Source of the DNA: Gordonia gummivorans
GTDB taxonomy: Bacteria > Actinomycetota > Actinomycetes > Mycobacteriales > Mycobacteriaceae
Assembly: GCF_022513585.1 (NCBI RefSeq)
Contig: NZ_JAKWBF010000017.1
Location: 1-64,000 of the forward strand
Direction of reading: 5' to 3'
DNA length: 64,000 nucleotides
A program made the position numbers and the translations under genes. Positions 50,386 to 58,735 of this stretch are shown one piece after another. The notes under the pieces are model-generated. The model made no database searches and was not told the DNA's origin. It saw nothing but the letters and a program-made list of their open reading frames with translations. Every line of letters starts with the position of its first letter. Positions within the stretch are counted from its first letter, which is position 1.

Positions 50386-51738
50386 ATGCAGCGACTGGCA
50401 TTCGCCGATGCGATGTCGTATTGGATCTCGGCGGCCATCCCGAATGATCAGTTCCTGGTGTATTGCTTTGCCGAGACCGGACTTTCGATGACCGCCCTCG
50501 CCGACCAACTGTACGCGCGGGCGTCGCGGATTCCGGACCTCAATCTGTGCATCATGGACCTGCCGGGCACGGTCGACCGTCCGTACTGGATCGCTGCGAC
50601 GGCCGACCGAACACAGATCCGGGTGCACGAGCAGGTCCGGACGTGGCCCGAATGTCTCGCGCGCCTCGGCGAATTGACCGCCGAGCAGGTGAGCGCCACG
50701 GCGGCTCCATGGCGCTTACACCTATTCGGTCCGCTTGTCGGTGTCCCGCGTTCGGATTCGGCCGGTGTGGTCGTGGTGCTACAGATCGCACACGCGCTCG
50801 GCGACGGCCGGGTGACCTCGCAGATCGCTCGACAGTTGCTCGCGTCACCGGCCGATCATGATGCTCGAATGAGCCAGACCGTCGGGTCGTCGGGCGGCGA
50901 AGTGCGCAGGATCGGAGCGTCGGTCCTGGGTCTCGCGCGGATACCCATGCAGGTCACCGAAATGTTCTGGCGAGGCATGCACGCCTACCGATTGGCGTCG
51001 GACGAGCCATCCGTCATCGGAGGCGGCGGCTTTGTCCCGACCGCACTCAACCGTCCATCCGGCGCGGATCGCAGCATGCGAGTGATCGTGGTCGACCGGG
51101 AAAAGCTCACGGGGCCAAGAGACTCAATTGGCGCAGCACCATTGAGCGTCACGGTGGCGGCACTCACCGCGATCTCCGTGGCGTTGCCGGCGTACCTGGG
51201 TGAATCCGAGGGCGCTCTCGGCGTCGAACTCACGGTTGGCGGTTCTGGAGATGTGCACGCGCGAAACAATTTTCGGAACGTCGGGATCGACTTGCGTGTC
51301 GACGTAGGCGATGTCGCCGAGCGGTCCCGGCTTATTGCCGATGCGGTGGCCGCGGCCAGGCGGGCGAGTATGACTCCGGCGCGTGCCGCGGCGCGCCGAG
51401 CGTCGGAATCGACACCGGCAGCGCTGACACATTGGGGCGTCAGGCAATTCGACATCACCAGACCGCCCGCGTCGGTCACCGGAGTCACCGTGGTGTCATC
51501 GGTTGATCGTGGCCCCGACGACCTGATCCTCGGACATGGCCGGGTGCTGTTCAGCACCGGATTCCCCGCGCTGTCGCCGGCCCAGGGACTCACGCACGGC
51601 GTGCACGGACTCGGTGACGCGGTGGCGATCTCGGTCACCACCTCACCCGAGGTGATGCCCGACGTCGATCGCTACGTCGGGTTGCTCACCGCTGCGATCG
51701 GTGCAGTCGGGCGGGGTGCGGTTCGCGACCACCGGTGA
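50386..51738 (+). CDS. WS/DGAT-like acyltransferase
   Basis: The protein is 450 aa from the ATG at 50386 (a GTG at 50377 is an alternative). The CAT/condensation fold carries VVVLQIAHALGDGRVTSQ near residue 145, an AHxxxDG motif keeping the catalytic His, Asp and Gly. The C-terminal half includes VGIDLRVDVGDVAERSRLIA and VVSSVDRGPDDL, as in wax-ester-synthase/diacylglycerol-acyltransferase relatives. The N-terminal RLAFADAMSYW is a weaker form of the family's usual start. It would esterify an alcohol with acyl-CoA at the membrane. It is just downstream of the Asp23 operon and may be co-transcribed with it. Confidence 0.7.
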   Translation: MQRLAFADAMSYWISAAIPNDQFLVYCFAETGLSMTALADQLYARASRIPDLNLCIMDLPGTVDRPYWIAATADRTQIRVHEQVRTWPECLARLGELTAEQVSATAAPWRLHLFGPLVGVPRSDSAGVVVVLQIAHALGDGRVTSQIARQLLASPADHDARMSQTVGSSGGEVRRIGASVLGLARIPMQVTEMFWRGMHAYRLASDEPSVIGGGGFVPTALNRPSGADRSMRVIVVDREKLTGPRDSIGAAPLSVTVAALTAISVALPAYLGESEGALGVELTVGGSGDVHARNNFRNVGIDLRVDVGDVAERSRLIADAVAAARRASMTPARAAARRASESTPAALTHWGVRQFDITRPPASVTGVTVVSSVDRGPDDLILGHGRVLFSTGFPALSPAQGLTHGVHGLGDAVAISVTTSPEVMPDVDRYVGLLTAAIGAVGRGAVRDHR

Positions 51739-51812
51739 GGCAGCATTGTTGTCTCACCAGGGCTTATACCTGCGTTCCTCGCACCAGCCATCGGGACGGG
51801 TCGGCGCGCATT

Positions 51813-52760
51813 TCAGGAGCGCGGGTACCCGTTCCGGTCGCTGGGTGGGCTGTCGCCGTTGCCGGTGCCGCCGGACCCGCCGGGAGTTCCCGAACCCTTT
51901 GTGCGGGTGAGGCGTTTGGGCAGGCGGTCGGCGAGGCCGCCGAGCGGCGCGACTGTTTGGTTGAGCAGGTCGACGGTGTCGCCGAGCTCGTGGACGGTTT
52001 CCTGCATGGCGAGCAGGGTGGGTGCGAGCTGACCTATCACCTCGGTGAGTTCGGTGATCCGATCCAGCGGGCCGCCGGGTGCGATCGCCCGCTCCACGGC
52101 TCCGCCTTCGCCGACGAGCTGGTCGAGCAGGCCGCCGTCGTCGGCGAGCCGGTCGAGAACGCCGCCCGGTGCGGTCACCTTCTCCAGCACACCGTCGGGG
52201 GCTGTCAGCTTGTCGACGATCCCACCCTCGGAGGTCAGTCGTTCAAGGATGCCCTCGTTCTCGGTGAACTGATCGACCACACCGCCTTGGCGGGTGAGCC
52301 GATCCAGCGGCCCGTCCTTGGCGGTGAGCCGGACCAGGATGCCGCCGTCCTCGGCCATCTGATCCAGCAGCCCCCCGGTTTCGGTCAGCTTCTCGAGCAG
52401 GCCATCTTTGGCGGTCAGACGATCGATCACCCCGTTGGGATTGAGTAGACGCTCGAGCGGTCCACCGGTGGCCAGGATTCGTCCGAAGGGACGGTCGGGG
52501 CCGAGGAGTTCGGCCAGCTGACTCAACAGCGCAAGCGGCGTCCGAGCACTCCCCAGCTCGTCGCCCTCCATGCCGATCGCTTGGCTGACCTCGTGCTGCA
52601 CGCTGTTCGCGGTGATGCGGGCGATGGTCACCGCGGATTCGGCTGCGGTGAGCACCACGCCCGTGATCGCGAAACCCAGACGGAACGGCACTTCGACGAC
52701 TGCACGCCCGGCGTCGGGGGCAGCGCGGACCGGAGTGTTGTCCGGCTGGTTCGGGTTCAT
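51813..52760 (-). CDS. Decapeptide-repeat protein, unknown function
   Basis: The protein is 315 aa from the ATG at 52760. Residues ~28-48 form one hydrophobic stretch (FAITGVVLTAAESAVTI). Residues 101-240 consist of 14 tandem ten-residue units of the form [VILP][LIV][DE][RKQ][LMF][TL]xxxG, for example VIDRLTAKDG and LLDQMAEDGG. No insertions break the register. A Gly/Ser-rich tail (GTPGGSGGTGNG) follows. The repeat suggests a solenoid or an amphipathic rod. I recognise no named family. It is convergent with the acyltransferase gene (74-bp gap) and monocistronic. Confidence 0.75.
   Translation of the reverse strand: MNPNQPDNTPVRAAPDAGRAVVEVPFRLGFAITGVVLTAAESAVTIARITANSVQHEVSQAIGMEGDELGSARTPLALLSQLAELLGPDRPFGRILATGGPLERLLNPNGVIDRLTAKDGLLEKLTETGGLLDQMAEDGGILVRLTAKDGPLDRLTRQGGVVDQFTENEGILERLTSEGGIVDKLTAPDGVLEKVTAPGGVLDRLADDGGLLDQLVGEGGAVERAIAPGGPLDRITELTEVIGQLAPTLLAMQETVHELGDTVDLLNQTVAPLGGLADRLPKRLTRTKGSGTPGGSGGTGNGDSPPSDRNGYPRS
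52041..52460 (-). repeat. DNA coding for 14 tandem decapeptide units
   Basis: Thirty-base units read as ten-residue repeats in register within the gene at 51813-52760. The DNA units are diverged, so the array is old and maintained at protein level instead of being a recent expansion. Confidence 0.8.
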
Positions 52761-52837
52761 GAACCCGACCCTAGTGGCTTGCGATGGTCATCTGCGAGTA
52801 CTTGGGGTGTCAGCGGTCTGTCGTCAGCTCTCTGTGG

Positions 52838-53413
52838 TCAACCATCTGCGGCCGCCTTGGCCCGGGCCTTCGCGGCCTTCTTGAAGTCACGGACCTTTTG
52901 CAGCGACTCTGGGTCGGTCACATCGGCCACCGACCGATAGCCCTTCTTGCCGTAATCGCCGACGACCTTGGTCCACCCCGGTGGAGCGACGCCGAGCTGC
53001 TTGGCCAGCAACGCGGTGAAGATCTTCGCCTTCTGTTCGCCGAATCCAGGCAGTGCGTTGACGCGTGCCAGCAGGTCGGCGCCGGTTTTCGCCTCGGTCC
53101 AGATCCGGGACGTGTCGCCGTCGTACTCGTCGACGACGACGCGCGCGAGCGCCTGGACACGTCCGGCCATCGACCGTCCGTAGCGGTGGATTGCCGGCGG
53201 GGTGGCGCACAGGTCGGCGAACGCCTCGGGGTCGGCGTCGGCGATCGCGACCGGATCCATGGTGCCGAACCGCTCCCGGATCTTCGCGGGACCAGCGAAG
53301 GCTCGTTCCATCGGAAACTGCTGGTCCAGCAACATTCCGGTCAGCAGCGCGAACGGATCGCTCGACAGCAGTTCGTCGGACTTCTCGTCCTGGGCAATCT
53401 GCAATTTGGCCAT
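52838..53413 (-). CDS. HhH-GPD-family base-excision-repair-like protein
   Basis: The protein is 191 aa. It has a helix-hairpin-helix-GPD fold with ALLTGMLLDQQFPMERAFAG near the start and the hairpin LLARVNALPGFGEQKAKIFT. It resembles the uncharacterised short HhH-GPD group of actinobacteria (TIGR03252-like). The usual catalytic Lys/Asp of endonuclease III-type glycosylases is not convincing (GFGEQKAKIF), and no 4Fe-4S cluster Cys are present. It may be a DNA-binding or monofunctional glycosylase-like protein. It is monocistronic. Confidence 0.85.
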   Translation of the reverse strand: MAKLQIAQDEKSDELLSSDPFALLTGMLLDQQFPMERAFAGPAKIRERFGTMDPVAIADADPEAFADLCATPPAIHRYGRSMAGRVQALARVVVDEYDGDTSRIWTEAKTGADLLARVNALPGFGEQKAKIFTALLAKQLGVAPPGWTKVVGDYGKKGYRSVADVTDPESLQKVRDFKKAAKARAKAAADG

Positions 53414-53525
53414 GCTTCGAGTCTGGCAGAACCGCGTGTATCGCGGCAGGGCGCATCGCCGACGCCAACCGGGTCGTCTGCCCCAATTCGCCGTGGATGG
53501 CCGATCGCCCTTCTAGACTGACCGC

Positions 53526-54044
53526 ATGATCAACGGGGTGGAGAAGATGCGCGGTGGGCGACGAAAGTCGGCTGTGGCGGTGGTGATCGGGCTTTTCGTC
53601 GCCCTGACCTCGACGATCGGGGTCGGTTCGGCGAGTGCGATCCCGGAATACACCGAGCCCAATTTCGTCACGACACTGAAGTGCGGTAGCGCGAACCCCT
53701 GGCCGCTGGGCCCGCTGCCGGTGCGCGTCGACGTGTACAACCAGATCCGGTTCCCGGCAGACGGTCTGCCTGGTCCTGCGATCTCGCTCATCGGCTACAG
53801 CCTCACCCGTCCGCAAGCGTTGGAGTACACGGCCGTGGTCAAGGTGACCTGGCGAAACCTGCAGTCCGGTCGCACGGGTTCGGTGACGGTGCCCGGCCGC
53901 GCACCGTCGGTGCGGTGGCAAGCAGATCTTCACCCCGGTTCGGGTCCGGTGGCGTTCACGATCCACCAGACGATCGGTGCGATGGCCTTTGTTCCGATGG
54001 TCAACCCCAAGAAGTCCACCTGCAGCGGTCGCGCCACCGCCTGA
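53526..54044 (+). CDS. Secreted hypothetical protein
   Basis: The protein is 172 aa. An ATG at 53526 and one at 53547 are both possible. Residues ~10-40 form a Sec signal peptide ending GSASA. The mature part has two Cys (TLKCGS and STCSGR) likely to form one disulfide, and beta-rich stretches YTAVVKVTWRNLQSG and VAFTIHQTIGAMAFVP. It looks like an extracellular beta-sandwich, with no catalytic motif visible. The gene stands alone, divergent from the HhH-GPD gene. Confidence 0.7.
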   Translation: MINGVEKMRGGRRKSAVAVVIGLFVALTSTIGVGSASAIPEYTEPNFVTTLKCGSANPWPLGPLPVRVDVYNQIRFPADGLPGPAISLIGYSLTRPQALEYTAVVKVTWRNLQSGRTGSVTVPGRAPSVRWQADLHPGSGPVAFTIHQTIGAMAFVPMVNPKKSTCSGRATA

Positions 54045-54184
54045 GGTTGTGCCGACGCGGAGTCACGTCGCCGAAACGCGCGGCCCCGATCTCCGGTTTG
54101 TTCGCACCGCGTATGGGTAGCCTGGGTTTGTTGCGCCCCTCCGGTCGTGGAGAGGCCCGGACTGCGAACGGCGAGGTCGACGCC

Positions 54185-55687
54185 ATGTCTGAATCTCATC
54201 AGCGCGAGGTTGCCGAACAGCGCACGGCAAAGGTCATCGGGGTCAGCGTCGCCGCGGCCGTCGGTGGCTTCCTGTTCGGCTTCGACAGTTCCGTCGTCAA
54301 CGGAGCGGTCGATTCCATCGAGGACACCTTCGGCCTGAACAGCTTCTTCACCGGCTTCGCGGTTGCTGTCGCGTTGCTCGGATGTGCAGTCGGCGCGTGG
54401 TTCGCGGGACGGCTTGCCGACGTGTGGGGACGCAAACGTGTAATGCTGCTCGGCGCAGTCCTTTTCGTGATCTCCGCGATCGGTACCTGCTTCACCGTGA
54501 CGGTGTGGGATCTGCTCCTGTGGCGCGTGATGGGCGGTATCGGTATCGGTATCGCGTCCGTGATCGCGCCCGCTTACATCTCGGAAATCGCGCCCGCGCG
54601 TTTCCGCGGAGCCCTGGCATCCATGCAGCAGCTTGCCATCACTCTCGGCATCTTCGCGGCGTTGTTGTCCGACGCCCTGCTGGCCGACGCTGCGGGCTCG
54701 GCCTCCAACGAGTTGTGGTTCGGGCTCGAGGCGTGGCGGTGGATGTTCCTCGTCGGCGTGATCCCGGCGCTGGTGTACGGCTTACTGGCACTGACGATTC
54801 CGGAGTCGCCGCGCTACCTCGTCGGTCGCAACCGCGACGAGGAGGCCGCGCGGATCCTGCAGGAGGTGACCGGTGAACCGCATCCGCTCGAACGGGTCAA
54901 GCAGATCAAACTGACCGTTCGGCGGGAGTCGAAGGCCTCGATCACCGACATCCGCGGCCATTCCTTCGGACTTCACCCACTGGTGTGGATCGGCATCTGG
55001 TTGGCCATCTTCCAGCAGTTCGTCGGCATCAACGCGATCTTCTACTATTCGACCACGCTGTGGCAGTCCGTGGGATTCAGCGAAAGCGCATCCTTCCAGA
55101 CCTCGGTCATCACCGCGATCATCAACGTCGCGATGACCTTTGTGGCGATCCTGTTCGTCGACCGCATCGGACGCAAGAAACTCCTGCTCGCCGGATCGGT
55201 GGGCATGTTCGTCGGGCTGCTGATGGCCTGTATCGCGTTCACGCAGGCCACCTACAAGCAATCGGGCAGCGTCGGTGACGTGATGTGCGAGGCCGGCAAC
55301 ACCACCAAAGAGTGTCTGACCCTTGACGATCCGTGGGGCATCCTTGCACTCATCGGAGCCAACCTGTTCGTCGTGTTCTTCGCCGCGACGTGGGGCCCGG
55401 TGATGTGGGTGATGCTCGGCGAGATGTTCCCCAACCGCATTCGCGGCGTTGCCCTTGGTGTCTGCACCGCGGTCAACTGGATCGCCAACTTCACCATCTC
55501 CATGCTGTTCCCGCCGGCATCGGAGCACCTGGGATTGGGCGTGGTATACGGATTCTTCGCCTTCTGTTCGGCCGCGTCGTTTTTCTTCGTGTTGCGCAGG
55601 GTTCAGGAGACCAAGGGGATGGAACTCGAAGAGATGGACGGTGTCGCCGACCGGCTGTCGGCGGCCGTGCCTCGTCCCGCCACCTGA
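54185..55687 (+). CDS. MFS sugar porter (XylE/GalP-like)
   Basis: The protein is 500 aa with 12 spans and its ATG at 54185. It has the sugar-porter signatures GGFLFGFDSSVVNGA, GRLADVWGRKRVML, PESPRYLVGR, FQQFVGINAIFYYS and DRIGRKKLLLAG. It probably imports a hexose or pentose with H+. A polar insert after span 9 carries two Cys (VMCEAG, ECLTLDD), and the length is typical. It is convergent with the lysoplasmalogenase-like gene, with a four-base gap, and has no metabolic neighbour that identifies the sugar. Confidence 0.9.
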   Translation: MSESHQREVAEQRTAKVIGVSVAAAVGGFLFGFDSSVVNGAVDSIEDTFGLNSFFTGFAVAVALLGCAVGAWFAGRLADVWGRKRVMLLGAVLFVISAIGTCFTVTVWDLLLWRVMGGIGIGIASVIAPAYISEIAPARFRGALASMQQLAITLGIFAALLSDALLADAAGSASNELWFGLEAWRWMFLVGVIPALVYGLLALTIPESPRYLVGRNRDEEAARILQEVTGEPHPLERVKQIKLTVRRESKASITDIRGHSFGLHPLVWIGIWLAIFQQFVGINAIFYYSTTLWQSVGFSESASFQTSVITAIINVAMTFVAILFVDRIGRKKLLLAGSVGMFVGLLMACIAFTQATYKQSGSVGDVMCEAGNTTKECLTLDDPWGILALIGANLFVVFFAATWGPVMWVMLGEMFPNRIRGVALGVCTAVNWIANFTISMLFPPASEHLGLGVVYGFFAFCSAASFFFVLRRVQETKGMELEEMDGVADRLSAAVPRPAT

Positions 55688-55691
55688 TCGG

Positions 55692-56384
55692 CTAGTCGCG
55701 CGAAAGCTTGTCGAGACCGCTCACCAGCAACGCTTGCGCCGCGAAATAGGTTGCCAGAACGCAGACTTCGGCGGCCGTGCGCACGCGCTGATCCGTGATC
55801 AGGTGACGACGATTGAGGATCGTCAGATCCGACGCCAGGAACAACCACCCGCCGATACGCATGCGTGGTTGCGGATTCTTGACATCGGCAGCCAACGCCG
55901 ACATCAACGCCAAGCTTTGACCATAGGGCCCGAGGACGGTCAACAGGCGCGGCCGATGAACTGCCATGACCACCGCCGACTCGGTCAGGATGGCCAGCCG
56001 AGGCGCCAGCAGGCGTGCCGTGGGTCGCGCCCCGGCGCGGAGCATCGCCGCGGCATAGCTCAACTGTGCTGCCCCGAAAACGCTTGCGCCCCAGCGCAGA
56101 TATCGGTCCTTGGCATCCTGGTCGGTCTCGAACTCCTCGAGCAGCATCAGACGGTCGCCCGCCGCCGACGCCGCCACGATCGCGGTGAGCAGCGCGGTGT
56201 CCAGGGGTGTGCGGCGTCGATACCCGGCGGCGACATAACCGCCCAGCAGGGCCAGCGGAACAGGTTTCGTCATCGCTGCGGCGCGGCGCGGGCCGGTCGC
56301 GCCGTAGAACGTCGCAGCTGCTGCGGCCGTCGCGTAGGAGGCGACTCCCAGTGCGCGCCACCAGCGCGGACCCACCGGACTCAT
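55692..56384 (-). CDS. YhhN/TMEM86-family lysoplasmalogenase-like protein
   Basis: The protein is 230 aa, with its ATG overlapping the upstream stop by four bases. About seven hydrophobic segments contain TKPVPLALLGGYVAAG, SAAGDRLMLLEEF and IGGWLFLASDLTILNRRH. The conserved Lys-Pro and Gly-Asp pairs are those of the YhhN family. Human TMEM86B in this family hydrolyses lysoplasmalogens (family knowledge). The bacterial role is probably lysophospholipid turnover. It is the third gene of an operon with a lipase-like and a secreted protein. Confidence 0.8.
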   Translation of the reverse strand: MSPVGPRWWRALGVASYATAAAAATFYGATGPRRAAAMTKPVPLALLGGYVAAGYRRRTPLDTALLTAIVAASAAGDRLMLLEEFETDQDAKDRYLRWGASVFGAAQLSYAAAMLRAGARPTARLLAPRLAILTESAVVMAVHRPRLLTVLGPYGQSLALMSALAADVKNPQPRMRIGGWLFLASDLTILNRRHLITDQRVRTAAEVCVLATYFAAQALLVSGLDKLSRD

Positions 56385-57610
56385 CGCAGCAATCTCGCCA
56401 CGAACGCTCGGGTGTCGTTCTCGGACAATTGCTTCGACCGGGTTGCGTCGAGAGTCAGATAGGTTCGCGCGGTGACGCGTCGGTCGGCCCGGGCGTCATT
56501 CAGATATTTCAGTGATGTCGGCACTACTACCGACGTGTCCTGCAGTGACTGAGTCATCAGCACCGGCCGCACAAAGCCCTTGGTGGGTAGTGCGAGAGCC
56601 TTGGTGAGCAACGCGTTGAGCGCGGTGTTGCGGGCGAGCGGTTTGGTGAACAGCGAACCCATCACGAGGCCGCTGGCCTGCCGGACGAGATCGTTCGCGC
56701 ACAGGGTGGACGCCTTGCCGAGCCACTGCTTACCGGTGTCGGTGAGATAGGTGTTCAGATCGACGTCGCGGTGGGCGTTGCCGATCGCACTGAGGGTGTA
56801 GAGCGTATCGGCCGCGAGACCGGTCGGCATGACTCCCGATCCCGGTCCGAGACTGCCGAGCAGCGAGGAGAATTCGGCCGGGATCGAGGTAGCAGCGGCA
56901 CCGCGGAAGTCGAGCTTGGATCCCTGCAGGGTAGGTGCCGTGCGGGCCAGATGGATTGCTGCCGAGGCACCTTGGGCCTCGCCGACCACCACCCAGGTGC
57001 GGGCGAGCCGATCAGAGATGTCCCGTGCCGCCTTGAGGGCGTCGACGATGTTGCGGGCCGTGGCGTCGAGGTCGTAGTACTGAGGTGTGCCCGGTGTGCC
57101 GACGCCTGCGTAATCGGTGCTGACGACGGCGTAGCCACGGCCGAGCCATCGGCGCATCTCGTCGGTGTCGGCCTTGACCGGGCGTGCCGACGGTGCGCAA
57201 CTGTCGGCGATCCCGCGCGAGCCGTGTGCCCACGCGACGATGGGCCAGCCGCCGCTCGGCGATTTCCCGCCCGGAATCATCAGCACACCGGTGGACAGAT
57301 GCGGCTTTCCGTCGGCGCCCACGCTCCAGTAGGTGAACGCATTGCCGTCGGCCGCACCGCTGACCATCCGGGCACGGGGCAGTTCACGGCTGGCGTAGAC
57401 GACCCCTGGGGCTTGGCCGGGACCGCGGGCATCGACGGTGTCCGCGGCGGGTTCGGGTTGGGCCGCGGTCACCGGTGTTGTCGTGTCGCCCGGTGTCGTC
57501 TGCTCGGGAATCGCGCCCGCGGTGGGCATCGAGCCGGCCAGCGCGACCGCGGTGATCGCGGCGGCGATCAGACCGATCGCGGCAGATCGTCGCCGCCGGC
57601 GCTTCGTCAT
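56381..57610 (-). CDS. Secretory-lipase-family protein, nucleophile position Ala
   Basis: The protein is 409 aa, with its ATG overlapping the upstream gene's stop. Residues 1-33 form a signal peptide ending TAGA. The body matches the secretory (LIP-type) alpha/beta hydrolase family: STGVLMIPGG, WAHGSRGIADSCAPS, VSTDYAGVG and VVVGEAQGASAAIHLARTAP. The last is the nucleophile elbow, normally GxSxG, but here it reads GEAQG with Ala (GCC) in place of Ser. The acid and His regions (VLMTQSLQDTSVV and the C-terminus) cannot be verified. It is therefore probably inactive or a modified enzyme, still co-expressed with its neighbours. Confidence 0.78.
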   Translation of the reverse strand: MTKRRRRRSAAIGLIAAAITAVALAGSMPTAGAIPEQTTPGDTTTPVTAAQPEPAADTVDARGPGQAPGVVYASRELPRARMVSGAADGNAFTYWSVGADGKPHLSTGVLMIPGGKSPSGGWPIVAWAHGSRGIADSCAPSARPVKADTDEMRRWLGRGYAVVSTDYAGVGTPGTPQYYDLDATARNIVDALKAARDISDRLARTWVVVGEAQGASAAIHLARTAPTLQGSKLDFRGAAATSIPAEFSSLLGSLGPGSGVMPTGLAADTLYTLSAIGNAHRDVDLNTYLTDTGKQWLGKASTLCANDLVRQASGLVMGSLFTKPLARNTALNALLTKALALPTKGFVRPVLMTQSLQDTSVVVPTSLKYLNDARADRRVTARTYLTLDATRSKQLSENDTRAFVARLLR

Positions 57611-58467
57611 GCCGTCACCACACCGACCGCGGGGAGGAAGAAGCAGGTGTTGTTGCCCACTTGTGCCGTGCCGAAGACTGCGGAGAGGATGGTGCCCTTA
57701 CCCGTCTTGACCGGCGCCAGGCGCACACCGGACAGCATCCGCACCAGGGCCAGCGTGGCTGGGTCGGTCACCGGGCTCAGGTCGGCGAACCCGCCCTGGA
57801 ACGTCGTGGTGTTGAACCACGCCACCTGCATCTTGCCGCCGGGACCGGAGTTGGTGGTCGCCGGCACGAAGGCGTAGGCGGTCTCGCCCTCGCCGACCAG
57901 GTTGAGCTTCTCGGGGACCTTGACGCCGGGGATCATGCGGATGATGGGTGCCAACGGTTGCAGCGGGTCCTGTTTCAACGGCCACGGTCCGGCGACCGCA
58001 CCGGCTCCGGCAGTCACCAGGCCGAGTGGGTTGTCGGCGGTGGGTGTGGCGCAGAACGGGGCGACCGACGGGGTGAGAGTCTGGATACCCAGGGCCTTGA
58101 GCAGTGCGGTGGGATCCATGTCGGCAACCGGCCGCGCCTGCGCTGCCTGTGTCTTGTCGCCGGTCAGGGACAGGGCACCCGCGCGACTGAGGATGTCCTC
58201 GGGTGACAGTTTGCCGACCGCGCCGAGGACGGCCTGTGCGGCCTGCATCGCCATCTGGTCAACGCCTGCGGCCTTGAGCATGCGGACAGCGGACGCGAGT
58301 TCACCGTCGAAGGGGATTGCTTCCAGCGACAGCGAGTTGGGCGGGATCAGCGGTTCGGCCGCGGCTGAGGGAACGGTCGCCGTGACCGATGTGCCGACGA
58401 CTGCTGCGGCGACGGCAGCACCGACGAGACCTGCACGCAGGGGCGTGAACCAACGACGAGAAACCAT
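57607..58467 (-). CDS. Secreted protein, paralogue of the 58736 product
   Basis: The protein is 286 aa from the ATG at 58467. Residues 1-~37 form a signal peptide ending SAAA. Residues ~190-286 (ETAYAFVPATTNSGPGGKMQV, VAWFNTTTFQGGFADL, VKTGKGTILSAVFGTAQVGNN, TCFFLPAVG) align by eye with the last ~100 residues of the gene at 58736 (GYVYTSLGTGPAIN, VTWLNIDTGRTGQTQL, RTGKGRIISTIYG, YTCGIVPTIG). The pair of Cys may form a disulfide. I recognise no named function. It leads a four-base-overlap operon with the lipase-like and lysoplasmalogenase-like genes. Confidence 0.75.
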   Translation of the reverse strand: MVSRRWFTPLRAGLVGAAVAAAVVGTSVTATVPSAAAEPLIPPNSLSLEAIPFDGELASAVRMLKAAGVDQMAMQAAQAVLGAVGKLSPEDILSRAGALSLTGDKTQAAQARPVADMDPTALLKALGIQTLTPSVAPFCATPTADNPLGLVTAGAGAVAGPWPLKQDPLQPLAPIIRMIPGVKVPEKLNLVGEGETAYAFVPATTNSGPGGKMQVAWFNTTTFQGGFADLSPVTDPATLALVRMLSGVRLAPVKTGKGTILSAVFGTAQVGNNTCFFLPAVGVVTA

Positions 58468-58655
58468 GACGCTCCTTCAACCGAGCAATCCGCCCCATGT
58501 GTCTCGTGGGGCGGATGTGACAGATGTTGTTCAAGTTAAAAGGGTGCACGGGGTTGGTGGATGCTGCAAGTGGCGAAGCCGAGCTGTGACTTCGGCGCGA
58601 TCGGCGAGTGATGAATGTGGCGTGCTCCTGCTGTTCGGACGCTTGCTGTAGACAA

Positions 58656-58685
58656 CGACACCCCGACCGTGCGGCCGGGGTGTCG
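58656..58685 (-). terminator. Hairpin terminator between two secreted-protein genes
   Basis: Arms CGACACCCCG and CGGGGTGTCG with an inner CCG/CGG pair and one mismatch enclose a short loop. It lies 51 bp past the minus-strand stop at 58736 and before the start of the gene at 58467, so it ends the upstream transcript. Confidence 0.75.
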
Positions 58686-58735
58686 CGATGGGGGATACGT
58701 CGTGGGTCTGCGACCGGGTCGTCGCAGGCTGGGCG

